Source: Variovorax ginsengisoli
GTDB lineage: Bacteria > Pseudomonadota > Gammaproteobacteria > Burkholderiales > Burkholderiaceae_C
DNA: 64,000 nucleotides
Reading direction: 5' to 3'
NCBI RefSeq assembly: GCF_030486595.1
Contig: NZ_JAUJZH010000001.1
Location: forward strand, 186,001 to 250,000
Part shown: positions 17,955 to 26,376 of the stretch, in pieces
How positions within the stretch are numbered: position 1 is the first letter of the stretch
Layout: the number at the start of each line of letters is the position of its first letter
Position numbers and translations under genes: made by a program
The notes under the pieces: generated by a model
The model's database searches: none
Told to the model about the DNA's origin: nothing
What the model saw: only the letters and a program-made list of their open reading frames with translations

Positions 17955-18857
17955 TCAGCCCTTGGCGCCGCCCCGCCCCTTGAAGCGCGACTCCAGGAAG
18001 TCCAGCAGCGCCCGCAGCGCGGCGCTGTTGTGGCGCCGCTGCAGGTAGGCGGCCGACAGCCACATGTCGCTGCGCACGTAGTCCTGCAGCACCGGCACCA
18101 ACTCGCCGTGGTCGATGTGCGGCTGCACCAGCATCTCGGGCATGTAGATCACGCCGAAGCCCTGCATCGCGACCTGGATCAGGGGCGCCGCCTCGGTCGC
18201 ATCCATGCGGCTCTTCATCGCCACGTCGAAGGGCTTGCCGTCGACTTCGAAGCGCCACTCGGGGTGGGCGCCCAACCGGGTCTGGGTCAAGGCATCGTGG
18301 CCCGCCAGTTCCCGCGGGTGCGTGGGCTTGCCGTGCTTGCGCCAGTACAGCGGCGAGGCGCACACCACCAGGGCGCGGCGCGCCAGCTTGCGCACGATCA
18401 GGTTCTCGTCCTCGATCGGGCCGAAGTGCAGCGCCAAGTCGATGCCCTCCTCCGCCATGTCGGGGGCCCGGTTCAGGAGCTGCAGGCTGATGCTGACGTC
18501 GGGATAGTGGCCCATGAATTCGCCGATCATCTTCGGCAGGTCGCCCTGGCCCGCCCCCAGCGGCGCCGAGATGCGCAGCCGCCCGGTGGGGTGGCTGGCG
18601 TGCTCCTGGACCTCGGCCTGGGTCAACTCGAACATCTCCATCATCGGCTTGCTGCGCTCCAGCAGCAGCGACCCGGCGTCGGTCAGGCTGACGGCGCGCG
18701 TGGAGCGGTTGAGCAGCCGCACGCCCAGTCGGGTCTCGAGTTCGGCGATGTACTTGCTCACCGTGGCCTTCGACACGTCGAGCTTGGTCGCGGCCCGGGA
18801 AAAGCTGCCGTGCGATGCGACCTCGCGAAAGGTCTTGATCAGGTCGAGGCTGTCCAT
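17955..18857 (-). CDS. LysR-family transcriptional regulator
   Basis: A 300-residue LysR regulator: winged helix-turn-helix in residues 1-60 (FSRAATKLDVSKATVSKYIAELETRLGVRLLNRSTRAVSLT is spread across it) and a substrate-binding effector domain after about residue 90 (GRLRISAPLG...). The domain style resembles the CrgA/DmlR group. Its first 19 bases lie inside the 3' end of the formate dehydrogenase alpha gene, on the same strand, so it may be co-transcribed with fdh. A gap of 92 bases separates it from the downstream YdeP-like gene, the plausible target. The effector is unknown. Confidence 0.9.
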   Translation of the reverse strand: MDSLDLIKTFREVASHGSFSRAATKLDVSKATVSKYIAELETRLGVRLLNRSTRAVSLTDAGSLLLERSKPMMEMFELTQAEVQEHASHPTGRLRISAPLGAGQGDLPKMIGEFMGHYPDVSISLQLLNRAPDMAEEGIDLALHFGPIEDENLIVRKLARRALVVCASPLYWRKHGKPTHPRELAGHDALTQTRLGAHPEWRFEVDGKPFDVAMKSRMDATEAAPLIQVAMQGFGVIYMPEMLVQPHIDHGELVPVLQDYVRSDMWLSAAYLQRRHNSAALRALLDFLESRFKGRGGAKG

Positions 18858-21730
18858 GGGTGGGGTGGATTGTCCCCCGTCGCGCCGGTTCCGTAACCCG
18901 CAGCCGCCATGGGCTGGCCGCCGCGCTCGATCCGCACCGCGCAATACTTGAACTCCGGAATCTTGCCGAAGGGGTCGAGTGCGGCGTTGGTCATCAGGTT
19001 GGCCGCCGCCTCGTAGTAGGCGAAGGGCACGAACACCGCCCCGTGCGGCGTGCCGTCGTCGCGCCGCACGTGGATCGCCACCTCGCCGCGGCGCGACCGG
19101 ATGGTGATCACGTCGCCCGGCGCCAGCCCCATCGCGTCGAGGTCGGCCTGGTGCATCGAGGCGGTCGCCATCGGCTCCAGCGCGTCGAGCACGGTCGCGC
19201 GGCGCGTCATGCTGCCGGTGTGCCAGTGCTCGAGCTGGCGGCCGGTGATGAGCACGAAGGGGTAGTCGGCGTCGGGCCGCTCGTCGGCCGGGATGATGTC
19301 GGCCGGCACCAGCTTCACGCGGCCGTCGGCGGTCGGGAAGCGGTCGATGAACACGGTCGGCTGGCCGGGATCGTCCGCGCTCAGGCACGGGTAGGTCACG
19401 CTCGACTCGCGCTGCAGGCGCTCCCATGTGATGCCGCTGATGGCGGCATGCATGGCCTGGCGCATTTCGTCGTAGACCGCGGCCACGCCGCTTTCTTCGC
19501 CCTCGTAGTTCCAGGCCAGTCCCATGCGTCGGGCGATCTGCTGGATGATCCAGAGATCGGGCCTGGCATCGCCCGGCGGATCGAGCGCCCGCTTGCCGAG
19601 TTGCACCATGCGGTCGGTGTTGCTCACCGTGCCGGTCTTCTCGGGCCAGGCGCTGGCCGGCAGCACCACGTCGGCCAGCCAGGCGGTCTCGGTCATGAAG
19701 ATGTCCTGCACCACCAGGTGCTCCAGGCTGGCGAGCGCATGGCGCGCATGGTTCAGGTCGGGGTCGCTCATGGCCGGGTTCTCGCCCATGATGTACATGC
19801 CGCGCACCTTGTGCGGATCGTCGTCGGGCGCCAGCGCCTTGTGCATGATCTCGACCACCGTGTAGCCGGGTTTCTCGTCGAGCGGCATGCCCCAGAACTC
19901 TTCGAACCAAGCGTGCGCTGCAGCGTTGTCGACGCGCTGGTAGTTGGGGAACATCATCGGGATCAGCCCCGCATCGCTCGCCCCCTGCACGTTGTTCTGG
20001 CCGCGCAGCGGGTGCAGGCCGGAGCCGGGCTTGCCGATCTGGCCGGTGACCGTGACCAGCGCGATCAGGCAGCGCGCGTTGTCGGTGCCGTGCACGTGCT
20101 GGCTGATGCCCATGCCCCACAGCACCATCGCGCCCTTCGCGGTGGCGAAGGCGCGGGCGACTTCGCGCAGCGTCTCGGCCGGCACGCCGCAGATCGGCGC
20201 CATCGCCTCGGGGCTGTAGCCCTTCACGTTGTCGCGCAGGGCCTCGAAGTTGCTGGCGCGGTCGCGGACGAAGGCCTCGTCGACCAGCCCCTCGTCGATC
20301 ACCGCGTGGATCAGCGCGTTGAGCATCGCGACATCGGTGTCGGCCTTGAACTGCAAGGTGCGCCAGGCATGCTTGCTGATGTCGGTGCGGCGCGGGTCCG
20401 CCAGCACGATCTTCGCCCCGCGCCTGGCCGCGTTCTTCATCCAGGTGGCGGCCACCGGATGGTTGGCGGTCGGATTGGAACCGATGATGAAGATCAGTTC
20501 CGCGTGATCGACGTCGTTGACCTGGTTGCTCACCGCGCCCGAGCCCACGCCTTCGAGCAGCGCCGCGACGCTGGACGCATGGCACAGCCGGGTGCAGTGG
20601 TCGACGTTGTTGCTGCCGAAGCCGGTGCGAACCAGCTTCTGGAACAGGTAGGCCTCCTCGTTGCTGCCCTTGGCGGAGCCGAACCCGGCCAGCGCCTTCG
20701 GGCCGTGCGTGTCGCGCAGGCCCTTGAGCTGGCCGGCGGCGAGCGCCAGCGCTTCTTCCCAGCTTGCTTCGCGGAAGGCTTCGCTCCAGTCGCCGGGACG
20801 CGGCGCATCGTCGAAGCCCTTGGGAACGCCGGGCTTGCGGATCAGCGGCTTGGTGAGACGCTGCGGATGGTGCGCGTAGTCGAAGCCGAAGCGGCCCTTG
20901 ACGCACAGCCGGCTGTGGTTGGCAGGGCCGTCGCGGCCGTCGACGCTGACGATCTTCTCGTCCTTGACGTTGTACGTGATGAGGCAGCCCACGCCACAGA
21001 ACGGGCACACCGAATCGACCTTGCGATCGACCGCCTGCGAGCCGATGAAGCTCTTGGGCATGAGCGCACCGGTCGGGCAGGCCTGCACGCACTCGCCGCA
21101 GGCCACGCAGGTGCTGTCGCCCATCGGGTCGTCGAGGTCGAAGACGATCTTCGAATGCTCGCCGCGCAGGGCGTAGCCGATGACGTCGTTGACCTGCTCT
21201 TCGCGGCAGGCGCGCACGCAGCGGTTGCACTGGATGCAGGCATCGAGGTTCACCGCCATCGCCGGGTGCGACACGTCGGCCGCAGGCTGCTCGCGGCGCA
21301 GCGCCTTCAGTTCGGGCCGCACTGCGACATCGAGCCGCGCCGCCCAGTCGCTGAGCTCGCCGTGCTGGCGCGTCGCGTCGTCGCCGATCCACTTGTAGCC
21401 TGCGTCCGGCATGTCCGACAGCAGCATCTCGACCACCATCTTCTGGCTCTTCAGGGCCCGTTCGCTGGTCGCCTGAACCTCCATGCCGGAGGCGACGGTG
21501 CGGCAGCAGCTCGGCGCCAGGGTGCGCTCGCCCTTCAGCTCGACCACGCAGGCGCGGCAATTGCCGTCGGGGCGCAGGCCGTCCTTGTAGCAAAGGTGCG
21601 GAATGTCGACCCCGTGGCGTTGCGCCGCCTTCAGGATGGTCTCGCCCTCGAAGGCTTCCACGGTCTTGCCGTCGAGCCGGAACTCGACCGTCTGCGGCAG
21701 CAGTTCGGCCAGCTTGGCGGGCGCGTTCAT
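18839..21730 (-). CDS. fdsA: NAD-type formate dehydrogenase, alpha (catalytic) subunit
   Basis: A 963-residue cytoplasmic catalytic subunit, about the size of Cupriavidus FdsA. It oxidises formate to CO2 at a bis-MGD Mo or W site and passes electrons through Fe-S clusters to the beta subunit. Order: N-terminal [2Fe-2S] ferredoxin domain (C47, C58, C61, C75/C76); two [4Fe-4S] sites (C165-C175 and C208-C218); the fourth cluster (CPFCGVGC, C276); the Mo/W ligand C383 in RLCHASS; cofactor-binding blocks IIGSNPTANHP, LWGMGISQHVHG and RGQNNVQGASD; C-terminal molydop-binding domain. The ATG overlaps the stop of the beta gene (ATGA). No fdsD-like delta subunit follows. Confidence 0.95.
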   Translation of the reverse strand: MNAPAKLAELLPQTVEFRLDGKTVEAFEGETILKAAQRHGVDIPHLCYKDGLRPDGNCRACVVELKGERTLAPSCCRTVASGMEVQATSERALKSQKMVVEMLLSDMPDAGYKWIGDDATRQHGELSDWAARLDVAVRPELKALRREQPAADVSHPAMAVNLDACIQCNRCVRACREEQVNDVIGYALRGEHSKIVFDLDDPMGDSTCVACGECVQACPTGALMPKSFIGSQAVDRKVDSVCPFCGVGCLITYNVKDEKIVSVDGRDGPANHSRLCVKGRFGFDYAHHPQRLTKPLIRKPGVPKGFDDAPRPGDWSEAFREASWEEALALAAGQLKGLRDTHGPKALAGFGSAKGSNEEAYLFQKLVRTGFGSNNVDHCTRLCHASSVAALLEGVGSGAVSNQVNDVDHAELIFIIGSNPTANHPVAATWMKNAARRGAKIVLADPRRTDISKHAWRTLQFKADTDVAMLNALIHAVIDEGLVDEAFVRDRASNFEALRDNVKGYSPEAMAPICGVPAETLREVARAFATAKGAMVLWGMGISQHVHGTDNARCLIALVTVTGQIGKPGSGLHPLRGQNNVQGASDAGLIPMMFPNYQRVDNAAAHAWFEEFWGMPLDEKPGYTVVEIMHKALAPDDDPHKVRGMYIMGENPAMSDPDLNHARHALASLEHLVVQDIFMTETAWLADVVLPASAWPEKTGTVSNTDRMVQLGKRALDPPGDARPDLWIIQQIARRMGLAWNYEGEESGVAAVYDEMRQAMHAAISGITWERLQRESSVTYPCLSADDPGQPTVFIDRFPTADGRVKLVPADIIPADERPDADYPFVLITGRQLEHWHTGSMTRRATVLDALEPMATASMHQADLDAMGLAPGDVITIRSRRGEVAIHVRRDDGTPHGAVFVPFAYYEAAANLMTNAALDPFGKIPEFKYCAVRIERGGQPMAAAGYGTGATGDNPPHPWTAST

Positions 21731-23562
21731 TCGGCAATCTCCTGCGGAAAATATTTCTGGATGCAGCGTATCGGGTTGGGTGCAGCCTGCCCCAATCCGC
21801 AGATGGATGCATCGCCCATGACCTGCGCGAGGTCTTCGAGCGTGGCGTTGTCCCACACCGGCGCTTCCATCAGCGCCGCCGCCTTCGCGGTGCCGACCCG
21901 GCACGGCGTGCACTGGCCGCAGCTCTCGTGCTCGAAGAAGCGCATCACGTTGAGCGCGGCATCGCGGGCGCGGTCATGCTGGCTCAGCACCATCACCGCC
22001 GCCGAGCCGATGAAGCAGCCGTGCGGCTGCAGCGTGTCGAAGTCCAGCGGGATGTCGTTCATGCGCGCCGGCAGGATGCCGCCCGATGCGCCGCCCGGCA
22101 GGTAGGCATACAGCGCGTGGCCGTCCTGCATGCCGCCGCAGTATTCGTCGATCAGTTCCTGCACCGTGATGCCGGCCGGCGCCAGCTTCACGCCCGGCGA
22201 CTTCACGCGCCCGCTCACGCTGAAGCTGCGCAGCCCCTTGCGGCCGTGGCGGCCGAAGCCGCCGAACCATTGGGGTCCCTTCTGCACGATGTCGCGCACC
22301 CAGTAGAGCGTCTCGAAGTTGTGCTCCAGCGTCGGCCGGCCGAACAGGCCCACCTCCGCGATGTAGGGCGGCCGCATCCGCGGCTCGCCGCGCTTGCCTT
22401 CGATGCTTTCGATCATTGCGGACTCTTCGCCGCAGATGTACGCACCCGCGCCGCGACGCAGTTCGATGTGCGGCAGCGGACATGGCGGGTCGGCCTGCAG
22501 CTTGGCCAACTCGGCGGCGAGCAGTTCGCGGCAGTCGTGGTATTCGTCGCGCAGGTAGAGGTAGCAGGCATCGATGCCCACGATGCGCGCCGCGATCAGC
22601 ACGCCTTCGAGGAAGCGATGCGGATCGCGTTCGAGGTAGACGCGGTCCTTGAAGGTGCCGGGCTCGCCCTCGTCGATGTTGACCGCCATCAGCTTGGGCG
22701 CCGGCTGGTCGCGCACGATGCGCCACTTGCGTCCGGTCGGAAATCCCGCGCCGCCCAGGCCGCGCAGGCCCGAGTTCTCCATGGCGCGGATCACCGTCTC
22801 GGCCTGCTTGTCGTTGTCGACCAGAGCGGCGACCAGCTGATAGCCGCCGTGCGCGCGGTAGGTCGCGTAGTCGGTGTAGGCCGGATGGACCTCGATCGCG
22901 CCGAGCCCCGGCGACACGCTGCGCTCGGCCCAGGCCGAGGGCTCGAAGCGTGCCACCGGCTGCGCAGGCCCGGGCGGCTGCGCCCGCAGCGTGTCGCCGG
23001 AGCGCAGCGCGGCGAGCACCTTGTCGGCCGTCGCCTGCGGCACCGCGCGCTGGTGCACGGCCGCGGCGGGCGCCTGCTCGCAGCGGCCCAGGCATGGCGC
23101 CGCGACCACCCGCACGTCGTTGCGCCCGGCCTGCCCGAGCAGCGCGGGCAGCCGCGCGATCAGGTCCTTGGCGCCCGCCATCTCGCACGACAGGCTGTCG
23201 CACACGCGCACCGTGAGGCCGGGCGCCGCGTCGCCGCCGCGAACGACTTCGAAGTGGTGATAGAAGGTCGCGACCTCGAACACCTCCGCCATCGGGATGT
23301 TCATGAGCGTCGCGAGGGCGACCAGGTGGTGGTCGCGCAGGCAACCGTGCGCGTCGTTGACCTTGTGCAGGTATTCGATCAGCAGGTCACGCGGGTAGCC
23401 GTCGCCGGGCCGCGGGCCCAGCAGTTCGCCGACCTGCCGCAGCGAATCCTCTTCGGGTTGCCGCCCCTTCAGCCGGCTCTTCTTGCGAATGCGCTCGCGC
23501 AACTGGTCGGGGGTTGCGACGACGACTTCCCTGATTGTCTCTTCGGTGCCTGGGTATTGCAT
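21727..23562 (-). CDS. Formate dehydrogenase beta subunit, natural NuoE-NuoF (FdsG-FdsB) fusion
   Basis: A 611-residue flavoprotein that carries electrons from the alpha subunit to NAD+. Residues 35-190 are NuoE/FdsG-like: a helical bundle, then a thioredoxin-like [2Fe-2S] site with C121, C126, C157 and C161. Residues of about 220-611 are NuoF/FdsB-like: FMN/NADH loop GLRGLGGAGFPTG near 266-277, GAGAYICGEE, and [4Fe-4S] cysteines C548, C551, C554 (SCGQCTPC) and C588. In Cupriavidus these are two genes; a single fused beta chain is the arrangement of the heterodimeric FDH1 of Methylorubrum. The linker at about 190-220 is Pro/Ala-rich. No frameshift is needed to read through. Confidence 0.93.
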   Translation of the reverse strand: MQYPGTEETIREVVVATPDQLRERIRKKSRLKGRQPEEDSLRQVGELLGPRPGDGYPRDLLIEYLHKVNDAHGCLRDHHLVALATLMNIPMAEVFEVATFYHHFEVVRGGDAAPGLTVRVCDSLSCEMAGAKDLIARLPALLGQAGRNDVRVVAAPCLGRCEQAPAAAVHQRAVPQATADKVLAALRSGDTLRAQPPGPAQPVARFEPSAWAERSVSPGLGAIEVHPAYTDYATYRAHGGYQLVAALVDNDKQAETVIRAMENSGLRGLGGAGFPTGRKWRIVRDQPAPKLMAVNIDEGEPGTFKDRVYLERDPHRFLEGVLIAARIVGIDACYLYLRDEYHDCRELLAAELAKLQADPPCPLPHIELRRGAGAYICGEESAMIESIEGKRGEPRMRPPYIAEVGLFGRPTLEHNFETLYWVRDIVQKGPQWFGGFGRHGRKGLRSFSVSGRVKSPGVKLAPAGITVQELIDEYCGGMQDGHALYAYLPGGASGGILPARMNDIPLDFDTLQPHGCFIGSAAVMVLSQHDRARDAALNVMRFFEHESCGQCTPCRVGTAKAAALMEAPVWDNATLEDLAQVMGDASICGLGQAAPNPIRCIQKYFPQEIAE

Positions 23563-23576
23563 TTGCCTCGGCCTTG

Positions 23577-23601
23577 GGCGCCCGCCGTTCGGGCGGGCGC
23601 C
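23577..23601 (-). terminator. Strong intercistronic hairpin between carrier and formate dehydrogenase genes
   Basis: GGCGCCCGCC (23577-23586) and GGCGGGCGCC (23592-23601) form a perfect 10-bp stem with a 5-base loop, just after the MFS stop codon and 15 bases before the beta-subunit ATG. No T-run follows, so it may stabilise or partly stop the upstream transcript rather than fully terminate it. It could also cover the beta gene's ribosome-binding region. Confidence 0.55.
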
Positions 23602-23613
23602 TGGGTCTCACGG

Positions 23614-25308
23614 TCAGTTGAAAAATTTCGCGGCGGCCACCAGTGTGCGGTAGACGCCCCAGGTCAGCGGAATGCCGACCGCCAGCCAGGCCAGTGCGAC
23701 CACGAGCGGGCTGACTGCGTCATTGTTGCGCGCCGAGGCCGAACCCATCTCGGCGGCAATGGCTTTTTCGTGCGCTAGCTTCTTCTCATGCGCGAGTTCT
23801 TCGTCGCTCATGAAGTGCTTGTCCGCCACGGGCCGCACCAGCAGGTTGCAGACCAGCCCGATCACGAGCATGCCGACCAGGATGTACATGGTCTGGTTGT
23901 AGACCTGCTCGCGCGGAATGCCAAGTCCGAGCTGGTATTCGCGCATGTAGTTCACCACCACCGGCCCGAGGATGCCGGCCGTCGCCCAGGCGGTCAGCAG
24001 GCGGCCGTGGATGGCGCCCACCATCTGCGTGCCGAACAGGTCGGCGAGGTAGGCCGGCACGGTGGCGAAGCCGCCGCCGTACATCGACAGGATGATGCAG
24101 AAGGCACCGACGAACAGCAGCTTGCTGCCGGCGCCGGCGGACGACGGAATGCTCCAGTACAGCAGGCCGCCGAGCACGAAGAAGACGGTGTAGGTGAGCT
24201 TGCGGCCCAGCTTGTCCGACAGGCTGGCCCAGAAGAAGCGCCCGCCGATGTTGAACAGCGAAAGCAGCGCCGCGAAGCCGCCCGCCACCGTGGCGATGGC
24301 CGCGAGCTGGGTCTTGTCGAGTTCGCCGAACTTCTTGGCGACGCCGATCAGGTTGCCGCCGAACACTTCCTGCAGCATCGGGCTGGCCATGCCGATGACG
24401 CCGATGCCCGCGCTCACGTTCATCGTGAGCACCATCCACACCAGCCAGAACTGCGGAATGCCCCAGACCTTCTTCACGTGCACGTGGCGCTGCGTGATCA
24501 TGGCGTTGCCGGCCTGCGCGGGCGGCGGTGTCCAGCCCTTGGGCTTCCAGCCGGTCGCGGGCACCCGGTAGCCGAGCGCGCCGCCCATCATGAAGAGGAA
24601 GTAGACCATCGCCATCACGACGAAGGTCTGCATCACGCCGACGTCGGTCGGGCTCGCGAAGCTCTTCATGAGGTCGACGGCGAGCGGCGAGCCGATCATC
24701 GCGCCGCCGCCGAAGCCCATGATGGCCATCCCGGTCGCCATGCCGCGTCGGTCGGGAAACCACTTGATGAGGGTGCTCACCGGCGAGATATAGCCGAGGC
24801 CCAGCCCGATGCCGCCGATCACGCCCGAGCCGAGGATCATCAGCCAGAACTGATGCAGATGGATGCCGACGGCCGACAGCATCATGCCGCCGCACCAGCA
24901 TACGGCCGACACGACGCCGGCCTTGCGCGGGCCCGCGCGCTCGAGCCAGCCGCCCCACAGCGCCGCCGAGCAGCCGAGGAAGACGAAGAACAGCGTGTAC
25001 ATCCAGCCCAGCGTCGCGATGCGCCAGTCGCAGCCGCTGGCGAACAGTTCGGCGAAGAAGCTCATGTCCTTGGCGCAGGCCTGGGCGCCGGTGCCGGCGG
25101 TGGCGAGCGCCTTCGACAACGGCAGCCAGAACACCGAGAAGCCATAGGCCATGCCGATGCAGAGGTGGATGGCCAGGGCGGCCGGCGGCACCAGCCAACG
25201 GTTGAAGCCCGGCCCGGCGATGATCCGTTCCTTGTCGAGAAAGCCGGGCTGCGGCCCGGTTGCGCCGATGCCGTCCCCGTCGAGGACGCCTGCGGATGAA
25301 GCTGCCAT
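23614..25308 (-). CDS. OFA-family MFS carrier (oxalate/formate antiporter type)
   Basis: A 564-residue major-facilitator protein with 12 hydrophobic segments of the oxalate/formate antiporter (OFA) group: WLVPPAALAIHLCIGMAYGFSVFWLP near the start, a cytoplasmic signature after helix 2 (WLERAGPRKAG) and GGRFFWASLSDKLGRK in the second half. An extra loop of about 30 residues follows helix 3. The soluble C-terminus is charged (SDEELAHEKKLAHEKAI) before a last hydrophobic segment. The ATG at 25308 has GGAG upstream. Adjacent to formate dehydrogenase, it most likely moves formate or oxalate; direction is not known. Confidence 0.86.
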   Translation of the reverse strand: MAASSAGVLDGDGIGATGPQPGFLDKERIIAGPGFNRWLVPPAALAIHLCIGMAYGFSVFWLPLSKALATAGTGAQACAKDMSFFAELFASGCDWRIATLGWMYTLFFVFLGCSAALWGGWLERAGPRKAGVVSAVCWCGGMMLSAVGIHLHQFWLMILGSGVIGGIGLGLGYISPVSTLIKWFPDRRGMATGMAIMGFGGGAMIGSPLAVDLMKSFASPTDVGVMQTFVVMAMVYFLFMMGGALGYRVPATGWKPKGWTPPPAQAGNAMITQRHVHVKKVWGIPQFWLVWMVLTMNVSAGIGVIGMASPMLQEVFGGNLIGVAKKFGELDKTQLAAIATVAGGFAALLSLFNIGGRFFWASLSDKLGRKLTYTVFFVLGGLLYWSIPSSAGAGSKLLFVGAFCIILSMYGGGFATVPAYLADLFGTQMVGAIHGRLLTAWATAGILGPVVVNYMREYQLGLGIPREQVYNQTMYILVGMLVIGLVCNLLVRPVADKHFMSDEELAHEKKLAHEKAIAAEMGSASARNNDAVSPLVVALAWLAVGIPLTWGVYRTLVAAAKFFN

Positions 25309-25416
25309 CTGTTTTTCTCCAGTTGTGGTGTGAACCCGAACGGCCCTCTCTGGGGCCCGTGGAGTGTCGGCGCGCTTGTTACAAAACGTCAAGTAGGTAT
25401 GACGCTTGTATCCAGA
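25309..25416. promoter_or_regulatory. Likely promoter/operator of the carrier and formate dehydrogenase genes
   Basis: The 108-base gap before the carrier gene contains a minus-strand TTGACG and a direct repeat GTAT-N7-GTAT (around 25397-25411), an AT-rich patch where the adjacent LysR protein could bind. No convincing -10 box was found, so the exact promoter is not defined. Confidence 0.4.
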
Positions 25417-26361
25417 TCAGGCACCCAGGGCACCGCTGTGCATCTCGACCTGGGCCTGCCATTGCGGCGTGCGCAGCAGCGCCAGCGCCGCTTCGAGGGC
25501 GCGCGAAGGCCGCACGCCCTGCTGGGTCATGAAGCCGATCGGCGTCGTCACCTCCGGGGCCACGAGCGGCAGCGCCTCGAGCTCGCGCTGGCTGCGCACG
25601 GCGGCGACCATGGCGCCCGGCAGCACGCTGCAGACCTCGCCGGCGACGACGCCGAGCACCAGCGTGAGCACCGAGTTGGTCTCGATCGCCGGGGTCACGG
25701 TCGCGCCCGCGCTCCGGAAGGCCTGGTCGACGATGGAGCGGTTGTGCATGTCCGGCGTCAGCAGGCACAGCGGCTGCAACGCCGCTTCGGCCCAGCCGAT
25801 CGGCTGGCCGATCCGCAGCGTATCGGCCGCCGGGCGCGCGGCGCGCCGCAACAGGAAGTAGTGCTCGATGCTTTGCGGCCAGGCCTCCAGCTTGACGTCG
25901 CGCAGGTGCATCCGCTCGATGTAGCCCAGCGCCAGGTCCAGCGACAGGGTCTCGAGGCCGGTCTCGAGCTCCTGGGAGCTCATCGTCAGCACCGCCGGCA
26001 CGATGCCGGGGTGGCGCTGCTGCAGCAGCGCCGCGAAGCGCGAGAGCATCGGAATGGCGGTGGGGACGGCGGCCATGCGCAGATGGCCGCAGGGCCTGCC
26101 CTCCTCGCTGCGCAGCGCCTGCTGCAGCACTTCGCTTTCGCGCAGCATGCGCTGGGCGGTCGCGAGAACGAGTTCGCCTTCGTGCGTCAGACCGGCGTAG
26201 GTGCGCCCGCGGCGCGCGATGACCACGCCGTACTCGGCCTCCAGCGCCCGCAGGGCATTCGACAACGCCGGCTGCGTGATGTGGCAGGCCTGCGCCGCAC
26301 GGCCGAAATGACGATGCTCGTCGAGCGCGACGAGATAGCGCATCGAGGCGAGCAGGTTCAT
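25417..26361 (-). CDS. LysR-family regulator, probable control of the formate genes
   Basis: A 314-residue LysR regulator with the winged helix in residues 1-60 (GRAAQACHITQPALSNALRALE) and an effector domain after about residue 90. It lies directly upstream of the carrier and formate dehydrogenase genes on the same strand, a position and type similar to FdsR/FdhR-like regulators, so control of those genes is a reasonable inference. It follows apbC after 15 bases and may be transcribed with it. Confidence 0.88.
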   Translation of the reverse strand: MNLLASMRYLVALDEHRHFGRAAQACHITQPALSNALRALEAEYGVVIARRGRTYAGLTHEGELVLATAQRMLRESEVLQQALRSEEGRPCGHLRMAAVPTAIPMLSRFAALLQQRHPGIVPAVLTMSSQELETGLETLSLDLALGYIERMHLRDVKLEAWPQSIEHYFLLRRAARPAADTLRIGQPIGWAEAALQPLCLLTPDMHNRSIVDQAFRSAGATVTPAIETNSVLTLVLGVVAGEVCSVLPGAMVAAVRSQRELEALPLVAPEVTTPIGFMTQQGVRPSRALEAALALLRTPQWQAQVEMHSGALGA

Positions 26362-26376
26362 CGAGCCGGCGCGGCC

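Noticed and set aside
23562..23562. Frameshift or missing stop as the cause of the fused formate dehydrogenase beta subunit
   Set aside because: The single frame is continuous, keeps all cofactor cysteines of both halves, and matches the known FDH1-type fusion; no correction is needed.
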